The notes under the pieces: generated by a model
Told to the model about the DNA's origin: nothing
The model's database searches: none
Seen by the model: the letters and a program-made list of their open reading frames with translations, nothing else
Made by a program: the position numbers and the translations under genes
Origin: Spirochaetales bacterium
GTDB lineage: Bacteria; Spirochaetota; Spirochaetia; SZUA-6; JAFGRV01
Reading direction: 5' to 3'
DNA: 42,940 bases
Assembly (NCBI GenBank): GCA_016930085.1
Contig: JAFGHO010000098.1
Coordinates: forward strand, 1-42,940
Shown here: positions 7,347 to 15,747 of the stretch, in pieces
Layout: each line of letters opens with the position of its first letter
Numbering within the stretch: the first letter of the stretch is position 1

Positions 7347-8489
7347 ATGACGACGGCAATGAAAGAGAAAAAATCTTCGGTGCGCAGTGTAAGCGGAAAC
7401 GGCGGTATGCCGTCAATCCTTTTCATCATCAATGAAGCGGCCGGAACAGGACGTACACCGGATGATATCGCGTGTCTGGTTTCCTTTGCTGTCTCCCAAT
7501 GCGGATCCGCTTCGACAATCCGTGTTGAAGAAACCGATAATCATGAAACGGTGACGAAAATCACCGAAGCTTTTCTGCAAAGAAAGGGCGGCCGCAAAAT
7601 TATCATTGCGGGGGGAGGGGGAGGGACATTACGGGCCGTCATCACCGGTATTTATAATACACGGGAAAAGCGGGGGGACACACAGGATCCCCCTGTTGTC
7701 GCCGCTTTGAGAATGGGTTCGGGTAATGTGCTGGCGAAGACACTGGGCATCGAAAAAGATCCGTACAAAGGCCTGCAGCAAATATTCGAGGGCATCAGGT
7801 ACAATCAGATCAGAAAGGTATGTGTCGGCAGGTTCGATTTTACGGATCGGGATTTTCTGCGGCGCACGATTTTCGGTGTCACCCTCATGGGATTCGGCGC
7901 GTTTGGAGGTATTCCCGGCGCGATCGGCAGGTTTCATAAACGTCACCCCTTCATACACCGGCTGCTCGCGGGCATTGTCGGGATCGAATCCCTCACACCG
8001 GTCGAATACGGCGTTCTGCTTGGCGTACGATCGGCGGCCGGATTGTTCTTTCCCGATCGTCCGGCGAAGATCGGAATCGGTTACAACGGAAAAACCGTTA
8101 TCAAGCGGATTATCGCCGGGCTGATTATGAACTTTCCCGTTTCCTCGATTCCTTTGGATCCGGGTATCGTCATAAGCGACGAGGCCCTTTATTTCCATGC
8201 CGTTCCCTACCATTACCGGCTGGATCTTCTCGAACTTGTCGGAAAGCCGCAGCACCTGCCGTCGATTTCCTTTTCCGTCACAAGGGAGTGCGGGGTCGAT
8301 ATAAATTTTCATCCTGAAATGAAAAACAAAAGGTGTATGAAAAAAAGATCCGTAAAACCGGCAGAGATTTTTATCGACGAAGATCCGTATTTTGTCCGGG
8401 GTGCCTTGCATGTTTCGGTTGCCGGAATGATCGAATTCATTAATGCATCACCCCTGAGGACACGGAGTGATAAGGAGGTTATGCGATGA
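7347..8489 (+). CDS. Diacylglycerol kinase / lipid kinase catalytic-fold protein with altered nucleotide loop
   Basis: The N-terminal half of this 380-residue protein follows the DAGK_cat fold. FIINEAAGTGR (family NPxSG region) comes first, then IIIAGGGGGTLRAV where most relatives have GGDGTxxEV, then ALRMGSGNVLAKTLGI matching the PxGTGNDxA loop. The second half is a beta-sandwich-like region with about 80 extra residues compared with DgkB or YegS (about 300). Known relatives transfer ATP phosphate to diacylglycerol, sphingoid or similar lipids at the membrane. The Asp of GGDGT is replaced by Gly, so the activity may differ or be lost. The start at 7347 follows a run of eight G that would serve as the ribosome site; an earlier in-frame ATG at 7323 has none. 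The next gene overlaps its stop codon by 4 bases. Confidence 0.8.
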   Translation: MTTAMKEKKSSVRSVSGNGGMPSILFIINEAAGTGRTPDDIACLVSFAVSQCGSASTIRVEETDNHETVTKITEAFLQRKGGRKIIIAGGGGGTLRAVITGIYNTREKRGDTQDPPVVAALRMGSGNVLAKTLGIEKDPYKGLQQIFEGIRYNQIRKVCVGRFDFTDRDFLRRTIFGVTLMGFGAFGGIPGAIGRFHKRHPFIHRLLAGIVGIESLTPVEYGVLLGVRSAAGLFFPDRPAKIGIGYNGKTVIKRIIAGLIMNFPVSSIPLDPGIVISDEALYFHAVPYHYRLDLLELVGKPQHLPSISFSVTRECGVDINFHPEMKNKRCMKKRSVKPAEIFIDEDPYFVRGALHVSVAGMIEFINASPLRTRSDKEVMR

Positions 8490-10273
8490 GTATTCATGTT
8501 TGCATTCTGGGAATAGACGGAAGCGGTAAAAGTACCATTTCGGCGAGCCTTCCGGCATTGCTTTCGGCCGCCCTGGGTGTGCCCGTCGCGTCCGCCGGAG
8601 AAAAATTTCGGATGACCACGCCGACGGAAGATCATCTGGGGCCCGGTTTTCAGCCAGAACGGCTTCCCCTCGAGTTTCATCTTTCCCGTTTTTTTAAACG
8701 AAAAGCGAAAAAAAACGTTGAAAACAGAAGATTATATCAGGTATTCAAGGTCGCCCATATGCTTTTCCAGGATGCCTCGGCAAAAAAACTGGAAAAGCGA
8801 TACGAGCCAGCGATTGTGGTCAGTGACGGCAACGCGATTCTGTCCGCCTGCGGCAGGGAGGTGAATTACAGGAAAACACCGGGGAGCCGCACGCCGGAAC
8901 CGGCCGAGCTTGCCCGATTATTCGGGTATGTTCTTGACGGCAGGATTCCGGATCCCCGGACTATCGGCCGGATGCCGAAAGCCGTGGCGATCAAAAAACT
9001 CAAAAGGATTTGTGATGCCTGCGGGATCAAAGGGTTCTGGCTTCCGGACATTGTTTTTTTCCTTGATGTGAGGCCATCTTCCGCCATGAAGAGGATCGCG
9101 GCGCGCGGAAGAAAAATCGACGGGCATGAAAACGAAAAGGATCTCAATCAGGCGCGTGAAATGTACCTGAAAACACTCGAGGCATTTTCAATCTACCGTC
9201 CGGAAGCTCTGGTAGAAATCATTCGGACGGACGGTTCAACCCCCGGTGAGGTGTTGCGGAAAATCGTTGGGCGCATGAAAGCCGGGATCAGGGCAAAAAC
9301 CGTGGCACTGCAGGGATCCTCCGCACCGCTGGGAAAGTCGGAAGACAATATCGAAGATAAAAGCTTCTGGTCCAAAATACTGAACAGGAAATATATCTTC
9401 AATTACCTCTGCGCGAAGTGTTTTGACGGGGCGTGGCGTGAACCCTTTTTTGTCTGTTCACCCCACGGAAGGGTTTTCCTCAAGGAGGGGTATTCGGCGA
9501 ATGTGATGAAGATCATCTATGAGAATACAGACACGGAAAAGAACCCGTTCAACAGAATTTTTTTAGGTTACCCCCTGAACAGGGCGGTGTATGACAGGCT
9601 CGAGATGCTGGTCGGCTGGCTGTACTGGGTGTTACGGGAAAAACTTGTACCGGGGAAAGAGGTAACCGTTTTCTCCGCTCCATGCGGATTCGCCTATGAT
9701 ATGCTGGGTGCACTGAACCGATTGAAGAAAGAGTCCCCCCGCCTTTTACAACGGGTAAGATTTGTCGCGTCCGACCTCGATCCGTACGGTGACATAGAAC
9801 CGGCTTTGGCGGCAAAGGCGAGGGAACTCGACATCACCTTCGATTTTATCAAAGGCGATATACGAAAAGCGGCCGTCAGGAAACTCATCCGGTCGTTCGG
9901 CCCCTTCGATATCGAATTGTTTATCGGTCTGTCCGGATGGCTTCCCAAACCGGCCATTGTCGGTCATATGCGGTTTCTCGTGACGGCGATAAAACCGGAC
10001 GGGGTCTGTCTGACCGATACCTTTACCGCCGCCGCATATTCGTTTTCCGGCTATTATGCCGGTTTCAGGGGGAATTATTACGAGCCCGAAATATACAGGG
10101 CGATGCTCGATTACGCCGGATTCAATGGGCAGTATGCGACCGTTGAATCGGGAAGGGACGGGATTAATCACTTGATCGTGGTACGTCCAAGGCGGAAACG
10201 CAGCTTCGCCGTATCCGGTTATGAAACGGCTACATACGGCCGTATAAAAAACAATGAACGGGCCGTTTGTTAG
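8486..10273 (+). CDS. Fusion of thymidylate-kinase-like P-loop kinase and SAM-dependent methyltransferase
   Basis: Residues 1-265 resemble thymidylate kinases. Walker A GIDGSGKST is at 9-17, VVSDGNAILS near 111-120, and a hydrophobic strand FFLDVRPSSAMKRIAARGRK with a LID-like Arg-rich segment near 191-210. After a linker, residues 300-575 form a class I methyltransferase: motif I VTVFSAPCGFAYD at 393-405, an acidic strand end ASDLDPYG at 428-435, then KGDIR, and a late strand AIKPDGVCLTDTFT. The kinase would phosphorylate a nucleotide, sugar or lipid-like alcohol, and the second domain would methylate the same or a linked product. The ATG overlaps the previous stop as ATGA, and the glpD-like gene follows 14 bases later, so the three are surely co-transcribed. 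I know no characterised protein with this domain order. The substrate is unknown. Confidence 0.75.
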   Translation: MSIHVCILGIDGSGKSTISASLPALLSAALGVPVASAGEKFRMTTPTEDHLGPGFQPERLPLEFHLSRFFKRKAKKNVENRRLYQVFKVAHMLFQDASAKKLEKRYEPAIVVSDGNAILSACGREVNYRKTPGSRTPEPAELARLFGYVLDGRIPDPRTIGRMPKAVAIKKLKRICDACGIKGFWLPDIVFFLDVRPSSAMKRIAARGRKIDGHENEKDLNQAREMYLKTLEAFSIYRPEALVEIIRTDGSTPGEVLRKIVGRMKAGIRAKTVALQGSSAPLGKSEDNIEDKSFWSKILNRKYIFNYLCAKCFDGAWREPFFVCSPHGRVFLKEGYSANVMKIIYENTDTEKNPFNRIFLGYPLNRAVYDRLEMLVGWLYWVLREKLVPGKEVTVFSAPCGFAYDMLGALNRLKKESPRLLQRVRFVASDLDPYGDIEPALAAKARELDITFDFIKGDIRKAAVRKLIRSFGPFDIELFIGLSGWLPKPAIVGHMRFLVTAIKPDGVCLTDTFTAAAYSFSGYYAGFRGNYYEPEIYRAMLDYAGFNGQYATVESGRDGINHLIVVRPRRKRSFAVSGYETATYGRIKNNERAVC

Positions 10274-10287
10274 GAGGCGGAAGCACA

Positions 10288-12006
10288 ATGATTAAGGAAA
10301 CGCCGAATAAAACAATACGTTCACAGCTTGCCGGGAGACTGGACAGTAAGACCTTCGACCTCCTTGTTATCGGGGGCGGCATTACGGGTGCGAGTATTTT
10401 CAGGGACGCGGTCCTTCGCGGGCTGAAAACGGCCCTCTTGGATGCCGGGGATTATGCTTCCGGAACGTCGAGTAAAAGCTCGAAATTGTTCCACGGCGGT
10501 CTTCGCTATATCACATCAGGAGATTTCAGACTGACAAAGGAAGCATGCGGTGAACGGAACCTTGCGGTGAATCTCAATCACCGGCTGGTAAAGCCGATAC
10601 CGTTCATGATCCCCGTATACGGGAAGCGCCGTCGGCGCCTCGCCTTCGGGGCTTTGCTTCACGCATACGATTTTCTTTCGGGATACGGCAATTACGACAA
10701 CCACCGGTTCCTGCCGCCCGAAGAAACACTCAGGATGGCCCCCGGGCTTTCGCGTTCCGGGCTTCTGGGAAGTTACATCTACTACGATGCACTCGTTTCC
10801 GATTTCCGGTACACCCTGGAAACGATCAAGGACGGGATATATAACGGGGGGTGCGCATGCAACTACACGAAAGTGACCGGCTTCGTGAAATCCGAAGGGA
10901 AAATATGCGGGGTTTCCATTCTCGATACCGTAGGCGGAACGGCCCGTCATGTGCGGGCCCGTTCGGTGGTGAACGCGACCGGCGCGTTCACCGATGTTAT
11001 CCGCCGCCTCGATGACGGCGACTGCACGCCGGCGATCAAGCTGTCCCGTGGAACACACCTTGTTTTCGACAGGGGGGACATCCCCTTTCATATGACCGTC
11101 ACCTTTTTTTCGCCGATCGACGGCAGGGTGCTTTTTCTCATCAGTCATGAGGATTGTTTCTTATACGGCACCACCGATACATGGTATTCGGGCGATCCGG
11201 CGGCCTCGGTCCCTGAGGAATGCGATGTCGATTACCTGCTTGCATCGATCAACCTCGGCTTCCCCGGCATCGGGCTGTCAAAAGAAAAGGTCCGTTATGC
11301 CTACAGCGGTTTCAGACCCCTGGTTATGAGAAAGAATACGGGGACCAGCCCATCAGGTACGAGCAGGGAAGACCACTACGAGGTATCGGCATCGGGACTC
11401 ATTACCGTGACGGGCGGAAAGCTTTCGACCGCCAGGCTGATGGCGGATAAAACACTCGCCATCGTGTACAAAGGGCTTGAGAAAAAGGCACCGCCGTGCC
11501 GTACCCACATGTCTCCGATCGGCGGCGATATACCGGACTATCCCGAAAACGTCGTGAAATGGGTAAACGGCCATCCGTACCACGCGCGCGACATACGTTC
11601 CATGTGCCGGGATTACGGTGCATCGTTCGTCGATTTCTTTGAAGCGTATCTCGGGGGTATTTCCGGAAGCACCTGTCATGATCCGGAAATCGTCAGATTG
11701 CGCTATATCTGCAGGAATGAAATGGCCGTGAATCTCGAAGACATCATTGAAAGAAGAATCGGCGCCATTGATTGGGATGCCGGGGAAAGGGAAGGTTACC
11801 TGCAAAAATACAGGGTCGTTCTGTCAAGGGAATTGTCGCTTTCGAACGACGAGTTCTTCGACCAATATGAGGCGTACAGGCACTATCTCGCTTCACATCA
11901 TTATCCGGGATCATATTCGGACAAACCCGTTTCATCTTCAACGCGATATCGCATGTTGCACAGGCGGGAATTAATACACCGTAGCGCTAATGCTTATTCC
12001 GCATGA
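10288..12006 (+). CDS. glpD: FAD-dependent glycerol-3-phosphate dehydrogenase (GlpD/GlpA family)
   Basis: The 572-residue protein has the dinucleotide-binding motif LLVIGGGITGASIFRDA at 25-41. It also has the family signature SSKSSKLFHGGLRYI, which contacts FAD and substrate, and TVTGGKLSTARLMAD closing the FAD site. A C-terminal helical domain typical of GlpD follows. The family oxidises sn-glycerol-3-phosphate to dihydroxyacetone phosphate at the inner face of the membrane and passes electrons to quinone. TAGGAGG upstream of the ATG at 10288 decides the start. No glycerol kinase or facilitator is next to it. Instead it closes the DAG-kinase-like / kinase-methyltransferase unit, so it may work on a lipid-derived glycerophosphate. 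Its 3' end overlaps the convergent gene on the minus strand by 36 bases. Confidence 0.9.
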   Translation: MIKETPNKTIRSQLAGRLDSKTFDLLVIGGGITGASIFRDAVLRGLKTALLDAGDYASGTSSKSSKLFHGGLRYITSGDFRLTKEACGERNLAVNLNHRLVKPIPFMIPVYGKRRRRLAFGALLHAYDFLSGYGNYDNHRFLPPEETLRMAPGLSRSGLLGSYIYYDALVSDFRYTLETIKDGIYNGGCACNYTKVTGFVKSEGKICGVSILDTVGGTARHVRARSVVNATGAFTDVIRRLDDGDCTPAIKLSRGTHLVFDRGDIPFHMTVTFFSPIDGRVLFLISHEDCFLYGTTDTWYSGDPAASVPEECDVDYLLASINLGFPGIGLSKEKVRYAYSGFRPLVMRKNTGTSPSGTSREDHYEVSASGLITVTGGKLSTARLMADKTLAIVYKGLEKKAPPCRTHMSPIGGDIPDYPENVVKWVNGHPYHARDIRSMCRDYGASFVDFFEAYLGGISGSTCHDPEIVRLRYICRNEMAVNLEDIIERRIGAIDWDAGEREGYLQKYRVVLSRELSLSNDEFFDQYEAYRHYLASHHYPGSYSDKPVSSSTRYRMLHRRELIHRSANAYSA

Positions 12007-12669
12007 AACAGCATAACCCGGGGGAGAATTGGGGTGTGGAACGACAAGCGTCGTGCAGGTAAACAACCATGAGAAATGGGATTCGAATTCATAACCTATT
12101 CCCATTCGCGCCCCGGCGCCGCCGACACCGGGCACTTTCGCATACCCCGCATCGTATAATTCTTTCGTGACGAAAAGGTACATACCGATTCCGCCCGATA
12201 TGAACCATGAAGGGGCGGAGGGTTCAAGATACCAGACTGCCTCGACACCGGAGAAAATCTGGCTTCCCGCTATGATTAAAAACGGGAAAAGCGGCCAGGC
12301 AAGCGCCATCCATTCATCCAGACTGAAAAACCATTCGTATCCCTCGGTAATGGCATCAATATCCGTGGGGGCGATCACACACAGGAGACCGATATTCAGC
12401 ATATTATTGATTCCGTACCCCAGTTTTACTTCAATAGGAAGAGAGATATATGGTTTCAATATTGATGTATCGTTTTCGGAGGGATCTTCATATACAAGAA
12501 GGGCCCCGCCGACTCCGATACCGAATCCGACCGTCCATCCTTCCCGTTCACCGGCGTACGAAAAAGAGGTACAACAGCATAACCTGAAGAATACCCCCAG
12601 AAAGATAACGATGCGGCAAAGCCGGCGGACCGGGCTTGACTTTCTTTGATATTCTTCACGTTCTGCCAT
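11971..12669 (-). CDS. Conserved-looking outer-membrane/secreted protein of unknown function
   Basis: I do not recognise this 232-residue protein. A basic N-terminus (residues 1-16) is followed by a hydrophobic stretch to about residue 40 ending in YAGERE, which fits a signal peptide. The rest alternates short Gly- and aromatic-rich strands (GWTVGFGIGVGGALLVYE; WFISGGIGMYLFV) and ends VSCGISISATVY, as in small outer-membrane beta-barrels. A clear AAGGAG site lies before the ATG at 12669. It follows the U32 gene by only 12 bases on the same strand, so the two form an operon. Its 3' end overlaps the glpD gene, which runs the other way. Confidence 0.6.
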   Translation of the reverse strand: MAEREEYQRKSSPVRRLCRIVIFLGVFFRLCCCTSFSYAGEREGWTVGFGIGVGGALLVYEDPSENDTSILKPYISLPIEVKLGYGINNMLNIGLLCVIAPTDIDAITEGYEWFFSLDEWMALAWPLFPFLIIAGSQIFSGVEAVWYLEPSAPSWFISGGIGMYLFVTKELYDAGYAKVPGVGGAGARMGIGYEFESHFSWLFTCTTLVVPHPNSPPGYAVSCGISISATVY

Positions 12670-12681
12670 AATTTTTTCTCC

Positions 12682-13923
12682 TTATTTTGTATGGGGTGCG
12701 GTGACACGCTTATCCTGCGGGGAGTTCTCATCTTCGCTTTTTTTCCTTACAATATATCCCTCTTTGACCGCTTTTCCCGTCCGGATAAAAAAAGGTTTTC
12801 CATGATCGGCTTTTGCGACTTCATTTTTTTCCTCATCATACAGGATGAACGAGTCGTCTTCGATATAGAGGATGTCGGGGCCGATGTATTCGAGTGTGTC
12901 CCCTTTCAGAATACTGTTTTTTGCCTTTAGTTCGAAAAAGCCCGGTGTTACCTCTTTCCCGATACAGCCCAAATAGGAATACGGCCTGATATATGAGGTG
13001 CGTGCCGGGGTTTCGATCTCGTTTCTGCCAAAGTAAAAACCGGTTGAAAACTCGCGACGGCTAACCTTGAAGAGTTCTTCCCTGTAACGGTGGAGATCGG
13101 AGGTGCCGTTGCCGGATAACTCATCGAGGGCTTTCCGGTAAGCCCTGGTTGTGACGGCCGTGTAATAGAGGGATTTCATCCGTCCTTCGATTTTTATCGC
13201 ATCGATCCCGGCTTCTTTTATGGATTTCAGATGATCGATCATGCAGATATCCTTTGAAGAAAGAATGGTGGTATGGCCGTCGGCTTCACAGACGGGAAAG
13301 TATTCCCCCGGCCGTTCGGCTTCCTCGAGCAGCATATAGCTCCACCTGCACGAATGCGCGCAGTCTCCGCTGTTCGCGGAACGGCCGGCCATGTACGCGC
13401 TCAGAAAACACCTGCCCGCGTACGCCAGGCACATCGCACCGTGAACAAAGACTTCGAGTTCGCAGCCGCACCGTTTTCTGATCTCACCGATTTCCCGGAG
13501 GCTGAGTTCGCGTCCAAGGATGATTCGCGAAAATCCCATGTCGCAATAAAGGCGGGCGGATTCCGAATTGATACAATTCGCCTGTGTGCTCAAATGAAGC
13601 GGGGTGCGGGGAAAGTGTTTCTTGAGGACGGGAAGGACGCCGATATCGCTTACGATAAAGGCGTCGAACGGATATTGCCCGATATAATCGAGTGACGCTT
13701 CGAGCCTCCCGATGTCCTTCTCGTGAAAATAGATATTCAGGGCGCAGAAGAGTTTTTTGCCTGGTCCTTTCATGAGCCCGATCGCCTCATATTCGCTTCC
13801 GGAAAAGTTGTCAGCCTTTGCCCTGAGGGAAAAATCCCTTATGCCGATATAGACGGCATCGGCGCCGTATTGATAGGCGCATATCAGTTTTTCGAGGTTG
13901 CCCGCGGGCGCCACAAGTTCCAT
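12682..13923 (-). CDS. U32 family peptidase-like protein (TrhP/YegQ type)
   Basis: The N-terminus MELVAPAGNLEKLICAYQYG and ADAVYIG is the hallmark of the U32 family. HLSTQANCIN and EVFVHGAMCLAYAGRC follow. Four cysteines at residues 165, 172, 188 and 192 match those that bind an iron-sulfur cluster in members needed for tRNA or 23S rRNA hydroxylation (TrhP, RlhA). At 413 residues it is closest in size to TrhP-type proteins, whose role is prephenate-dependent 5-hydroxyuridine formation in tRNA. An actual protease activity is less likely. There is no strong ribosome site. A TATAAT box at 13938-13933 lies 9 bases before the ATG, with TTGTTC 17 bases further up, so the mRNA may have almost no leader. 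It is divergent from dtd. Confidence 0.88.
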   Translation of the reverse strand: MELVAPAGNLEKLICAYQYGADAVYIGIRDFSLRAKADNFSGSEYEAIGLMKGPGKKLFCALNIYFHEKDIGRLEASLDYIGQYPFDAFIVSDIGVLPVLKKHFPRTPLHLSTQANCINSESARLYCDMGFSRIILGRELSLREIGEIRKRCGCELEVFVHGAMCLAYAGRCFLSAYMAGRSANSGDCAHSCRWSYMLLEEAERPGEYFPVCEADGHTTILSSKDICMIDHLKSIKEAGIDAIKIEGRMKSLYYTAVTTRAYRKALDELSGNGTSDLHRYREELFKVSRREFSTGFYFGRNEIETPARTSYIRPYSYLGCIGKEVTPGFFELKAKNSILKGDTLEYIGPDILYIEDDSFILYDEEKNEVAKADHGKPFFIRTGKAVKEGYIVRKKSEDENSPQDKRVTAPHTK

Positions 13924-13975
13924 GATTCATCCATTATAAAAAGAATTTCAAAAGGGAACAAGGCCGAAAAAATAC

Positions 13976-14005
13976 CTGACACGGAAGGCCCTCATGGTGT
14001 ATAGT
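13976..14005 (+). promoter_or_regulatory. Promoter placing the start of transcription on the dtd ATG
   Basis: CTGACA at 13976-13981 and TATAGT at 14000-14005 are 18 bases apart. Six bases separate the -10 box from the ATG at 14012, so the mRNA would be leaderless, which agrees with the lack of a ribosome site before that ATG. Confidence 0.5.
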
Positions 14006-14011
14006 ACGCCC

Positions 14012-14464
14012 ATGAGAGCGGTCGTACAGCGGGTGAAGGAAGCATCGGTTACCATCGGCGGAAAGGTCTCGGGTTCGATCGACAAGGGACTCCTGATTCT
14101 ATTGGGGATCGAAGACGCGGATACGGATGACGATATCGCGTGGCTTGCCGGCAAAATCGCGCGTCTGCGGATCTTTCCGGACGGCAATGGTATCATGAAC
14201 CGTTCCGTGACGGAGGCGGGCGGGGACATCCTTGCCGTAAGCCAGTTCACCCTTCACGCGAGCATCAAAAAAGGAAACAGGCCGTATTACGGAAGATCGG
14301 CACTCCCCGAAAAGGCGGTCCCGTTGTATCATGCTTTTATCAAGAAGCTCGAAGATGAAACCGGAAAGACAATCCGGACGGGGGAGTTCGGTGCGATGAT
14401 GGATGTCGGTCTTATTAATGACGGTCCGGTAACCATTATCATGGATTCAAAGCGTATCGAATAG
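14012..14464 (+). CDS. dtd: D-aminoacyl-tRNA deacylase
   Basis: Dtd removes D-amino acids (and mischarged glycine) from tRNA in the cytoplasm as a homodimer. The 150-residue sequence shows the expected start MRAVVQRVKEASVTI and the catalytic-site motif SQFTLHAS. Near the C-terminus it shows NDGPVTI, matching the family's Gly-cis-Pro hairpin that enforces chirality. The start at 14012 is preferred because it gives the standard N-terminus. An in-frame ATG at 13994 has a GGAAGG five bases upstream and would add six residues. The YjbQ-family gene follows 34 bases later on the same strand. Confidence 0.95.
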   Translation: MRAVVQRVKEASVTIGGKVSGSIDKGLLILLGIEDADTDDDIAWLAGKIARLRIFPDGNGIMNRSVTEAGGDILAVSQFTLHASIKKGNRPYYGRSALPEKAVPLYHAFIKKLEDETGKTIRTGEFGAMMDVGLINDGPVTIIMDSKRIE

Positions 14465-14498
14465 GGCCCTTGTGTCTCAGAAAAAACAGGAGAGTACC

Positions 14499-14915
14499 AT
14501 GGTTTACGGAAAGGAAGTATCGTTTCAGACAAAAGGTTTTTCGGATATAAAGGACGTCACGCACCAGGTGCAGGACATCGTCGGTGATTCAGGTATCGCG
14601 GAGGGGATCGTGACAATATCGGTCATCGGTTCCACCGCTTCGGTTTCGACGGTGGAGTATGAACCGGCCCTTGTTGCGGATGTGAAGGAGCAGCTTGAAC
14701 GGCTCGTTCCGCATACCATCCATTCGCGCCATTCGGCCACGTGGGGGGACGATAACGGTTTTTCACATATCCGGGCAACGCTCATGGGGCCTTCCGTTAC
14801 GCTGCCCGTAGCCGGGAAAAGAATCGTTCTGGGGACATGGCAGCAGATTATCGTGATCGACCACGACAACAGGCCGCGGACGAGGAGGATATTCGTCAGA
14901 GTGATGGGCGAATAG
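14499..14915 (+). CDS. YjbQ / UPF0047 family protein (secondary thiamine-phosphate synthase type)
   Basis: This 138-residue protein fits the YjbQ family throughout. It shows a VTISVIGSTASVSTVEYEP strand pair, and the HSRHSATWGDDNGFSHIRAT segment whose His and Asp residues group in the putative active site. It ends in GTWQQIIVIDHDNRPRTR. Members can weakly replace ThiE (thiamine-phosphate synthase), but the true cellular role of the family is unsettled. GGAG with a 7-base gap places the start at 14499; an in-frame ATG at 14472 would add nine polar residues. It is likely co-transcribed with dtd. The next gene is convergent, 24 bases away. Confidence 0.9.
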   Translation: MVYGKEVSFQTKGFSDIKDVTHQVQDIVGDSGIAEGIVTISVIGSTASVSTVEYEPALVADVKEQLERLVPHTIHSRHSATWGDDNGFSHIRATLMGPSVTLPVAGKRIVLGTWQQIIVIDHDNRPRTRRIFVRVMGE

Positions 14916-14939
14916 GATACTAATGGCGGCAGGCGCGTG

Positions 14940-15746
14940 TCAGCCGTTTCTCTGTTTTCGTTTTTCCCTGAAGAATGCCGCGTTGTCGTTGTAGAAACGG
15001 AGAAAATAATGCTGACTGTTCGAGAAAAACTCGCCTATCATAAGGCAGGCCGGTCCGCCGATGTACCGGTAATGCCACGGTTCGTAGATATAACCGGTAA
15101 TCTCTTCACGGCCTTCCGGATAGGAAAGCGAGAAGCCGTAGTGCGGGGCATGTCGTGTCAGCCACGCCGATGCCGGTGTTCCTGCAAACTCGGGCCCGAT
15201 CGGTTCGAAATCGATCGTCGTTCCCAGCTGATGTTGTGAATGGCCCGGCTCGGCCGATTCCCTCTGCGCCCGTTCCTTTCCCAATACCCTGATCCAGTGC
15301 CGGTGTACTTGTTCCTGGTAAGCGTATGAGCGGTAGGCCGATGCGATGGTCAGCACCGCGCCGTCCCCTGCTGCATCGTCACTCATCCTGATGAGGTTGT
15401 CGATCGCGATCTTTCGAAGCCTCAATCCCGGTTTTGCCGCGGAAATGGAATATTCCACCACGGAAACAAGATCCGCTGGTTCATAATCCGGGGGCAGTGA
15501 ATGTGTTTTATCCACGAGAAGCATCAACTCCTGCGGTTCATCCAGAATCACGGCCATAAGTTCGCAGAAACGAACGGGCCGGCCGCGAATCGCCTCCCCG
15601 ATTTCAGCGGGCAAATCCTTTGTCGTTTCTTCGATATCGCTTCGTGTCAGATTGAATTCCGGATGCAGTGTGCTTCCGCCGCACCCGGCGCACATACAAA
15701 GCGCAACGAATACCACCGGCCATGTGAAAAAAGCGGGGAAATACAT
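14940..15746 (-). CDS. VanY-type D-alanyl-D-alanine carboxypeptidase lipoprotein (LAS family)
   Basis: A short signal peptide ends in the lipobox CAGC (Cys22), so the protein is probably a lipoprotein facing the periplasm. The catalytic part has the LAS-family zinc motif GHSQHQLGTTIDFEP (SxHxxGxxxD) and the second ligand region EPWHYRYIG. Both are characteristic of DD-carboxypeptidases that trim the terminal D-Ala of peptidoglycan stem peptides. A preceding YRSYAYQEQVHRHW stretch is also typical. Residues 40-110 carry no recognised domain. Its ATG lies one base past the lon stop codon (TGA-C-ATG), so translation is probably coupled to lon. An operon of Lon and a wall-trimming enzyme is not one I recall as conserved. 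Confidence 0.9.
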   Translation of the reverse strand: MYFPAFFTWPVVFVALCMCAGCGGSTLHPEFNLTRSDIEETTKDLPAEIGEAIRGRPVRFCELMAVILDEPQELMLLVDKTHSLPPDYEPADLVSVVEYSISAAKPGLRLRKIAIDNLIRMSDDAAGDGAVLTIASAYRSYAYQEQVHRHWIRVLGKERAQRESAEPGHSQHQLGTTIDFEPIGPEFAGTPASAWLTRHAPHYGFSLSYPEGREEITGYIYEPWHYRYIGGPACLMIGEFFSNSQHYFLRFYNDNAAFFREKRKQRNG

Positions 15747-15747
15747 G

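Noticed and set aside
13254-13695. Plus-strand frames inside the U32 gene
   Set aside because: They are shadows of a strongly conserved coding frame on the minus strand.
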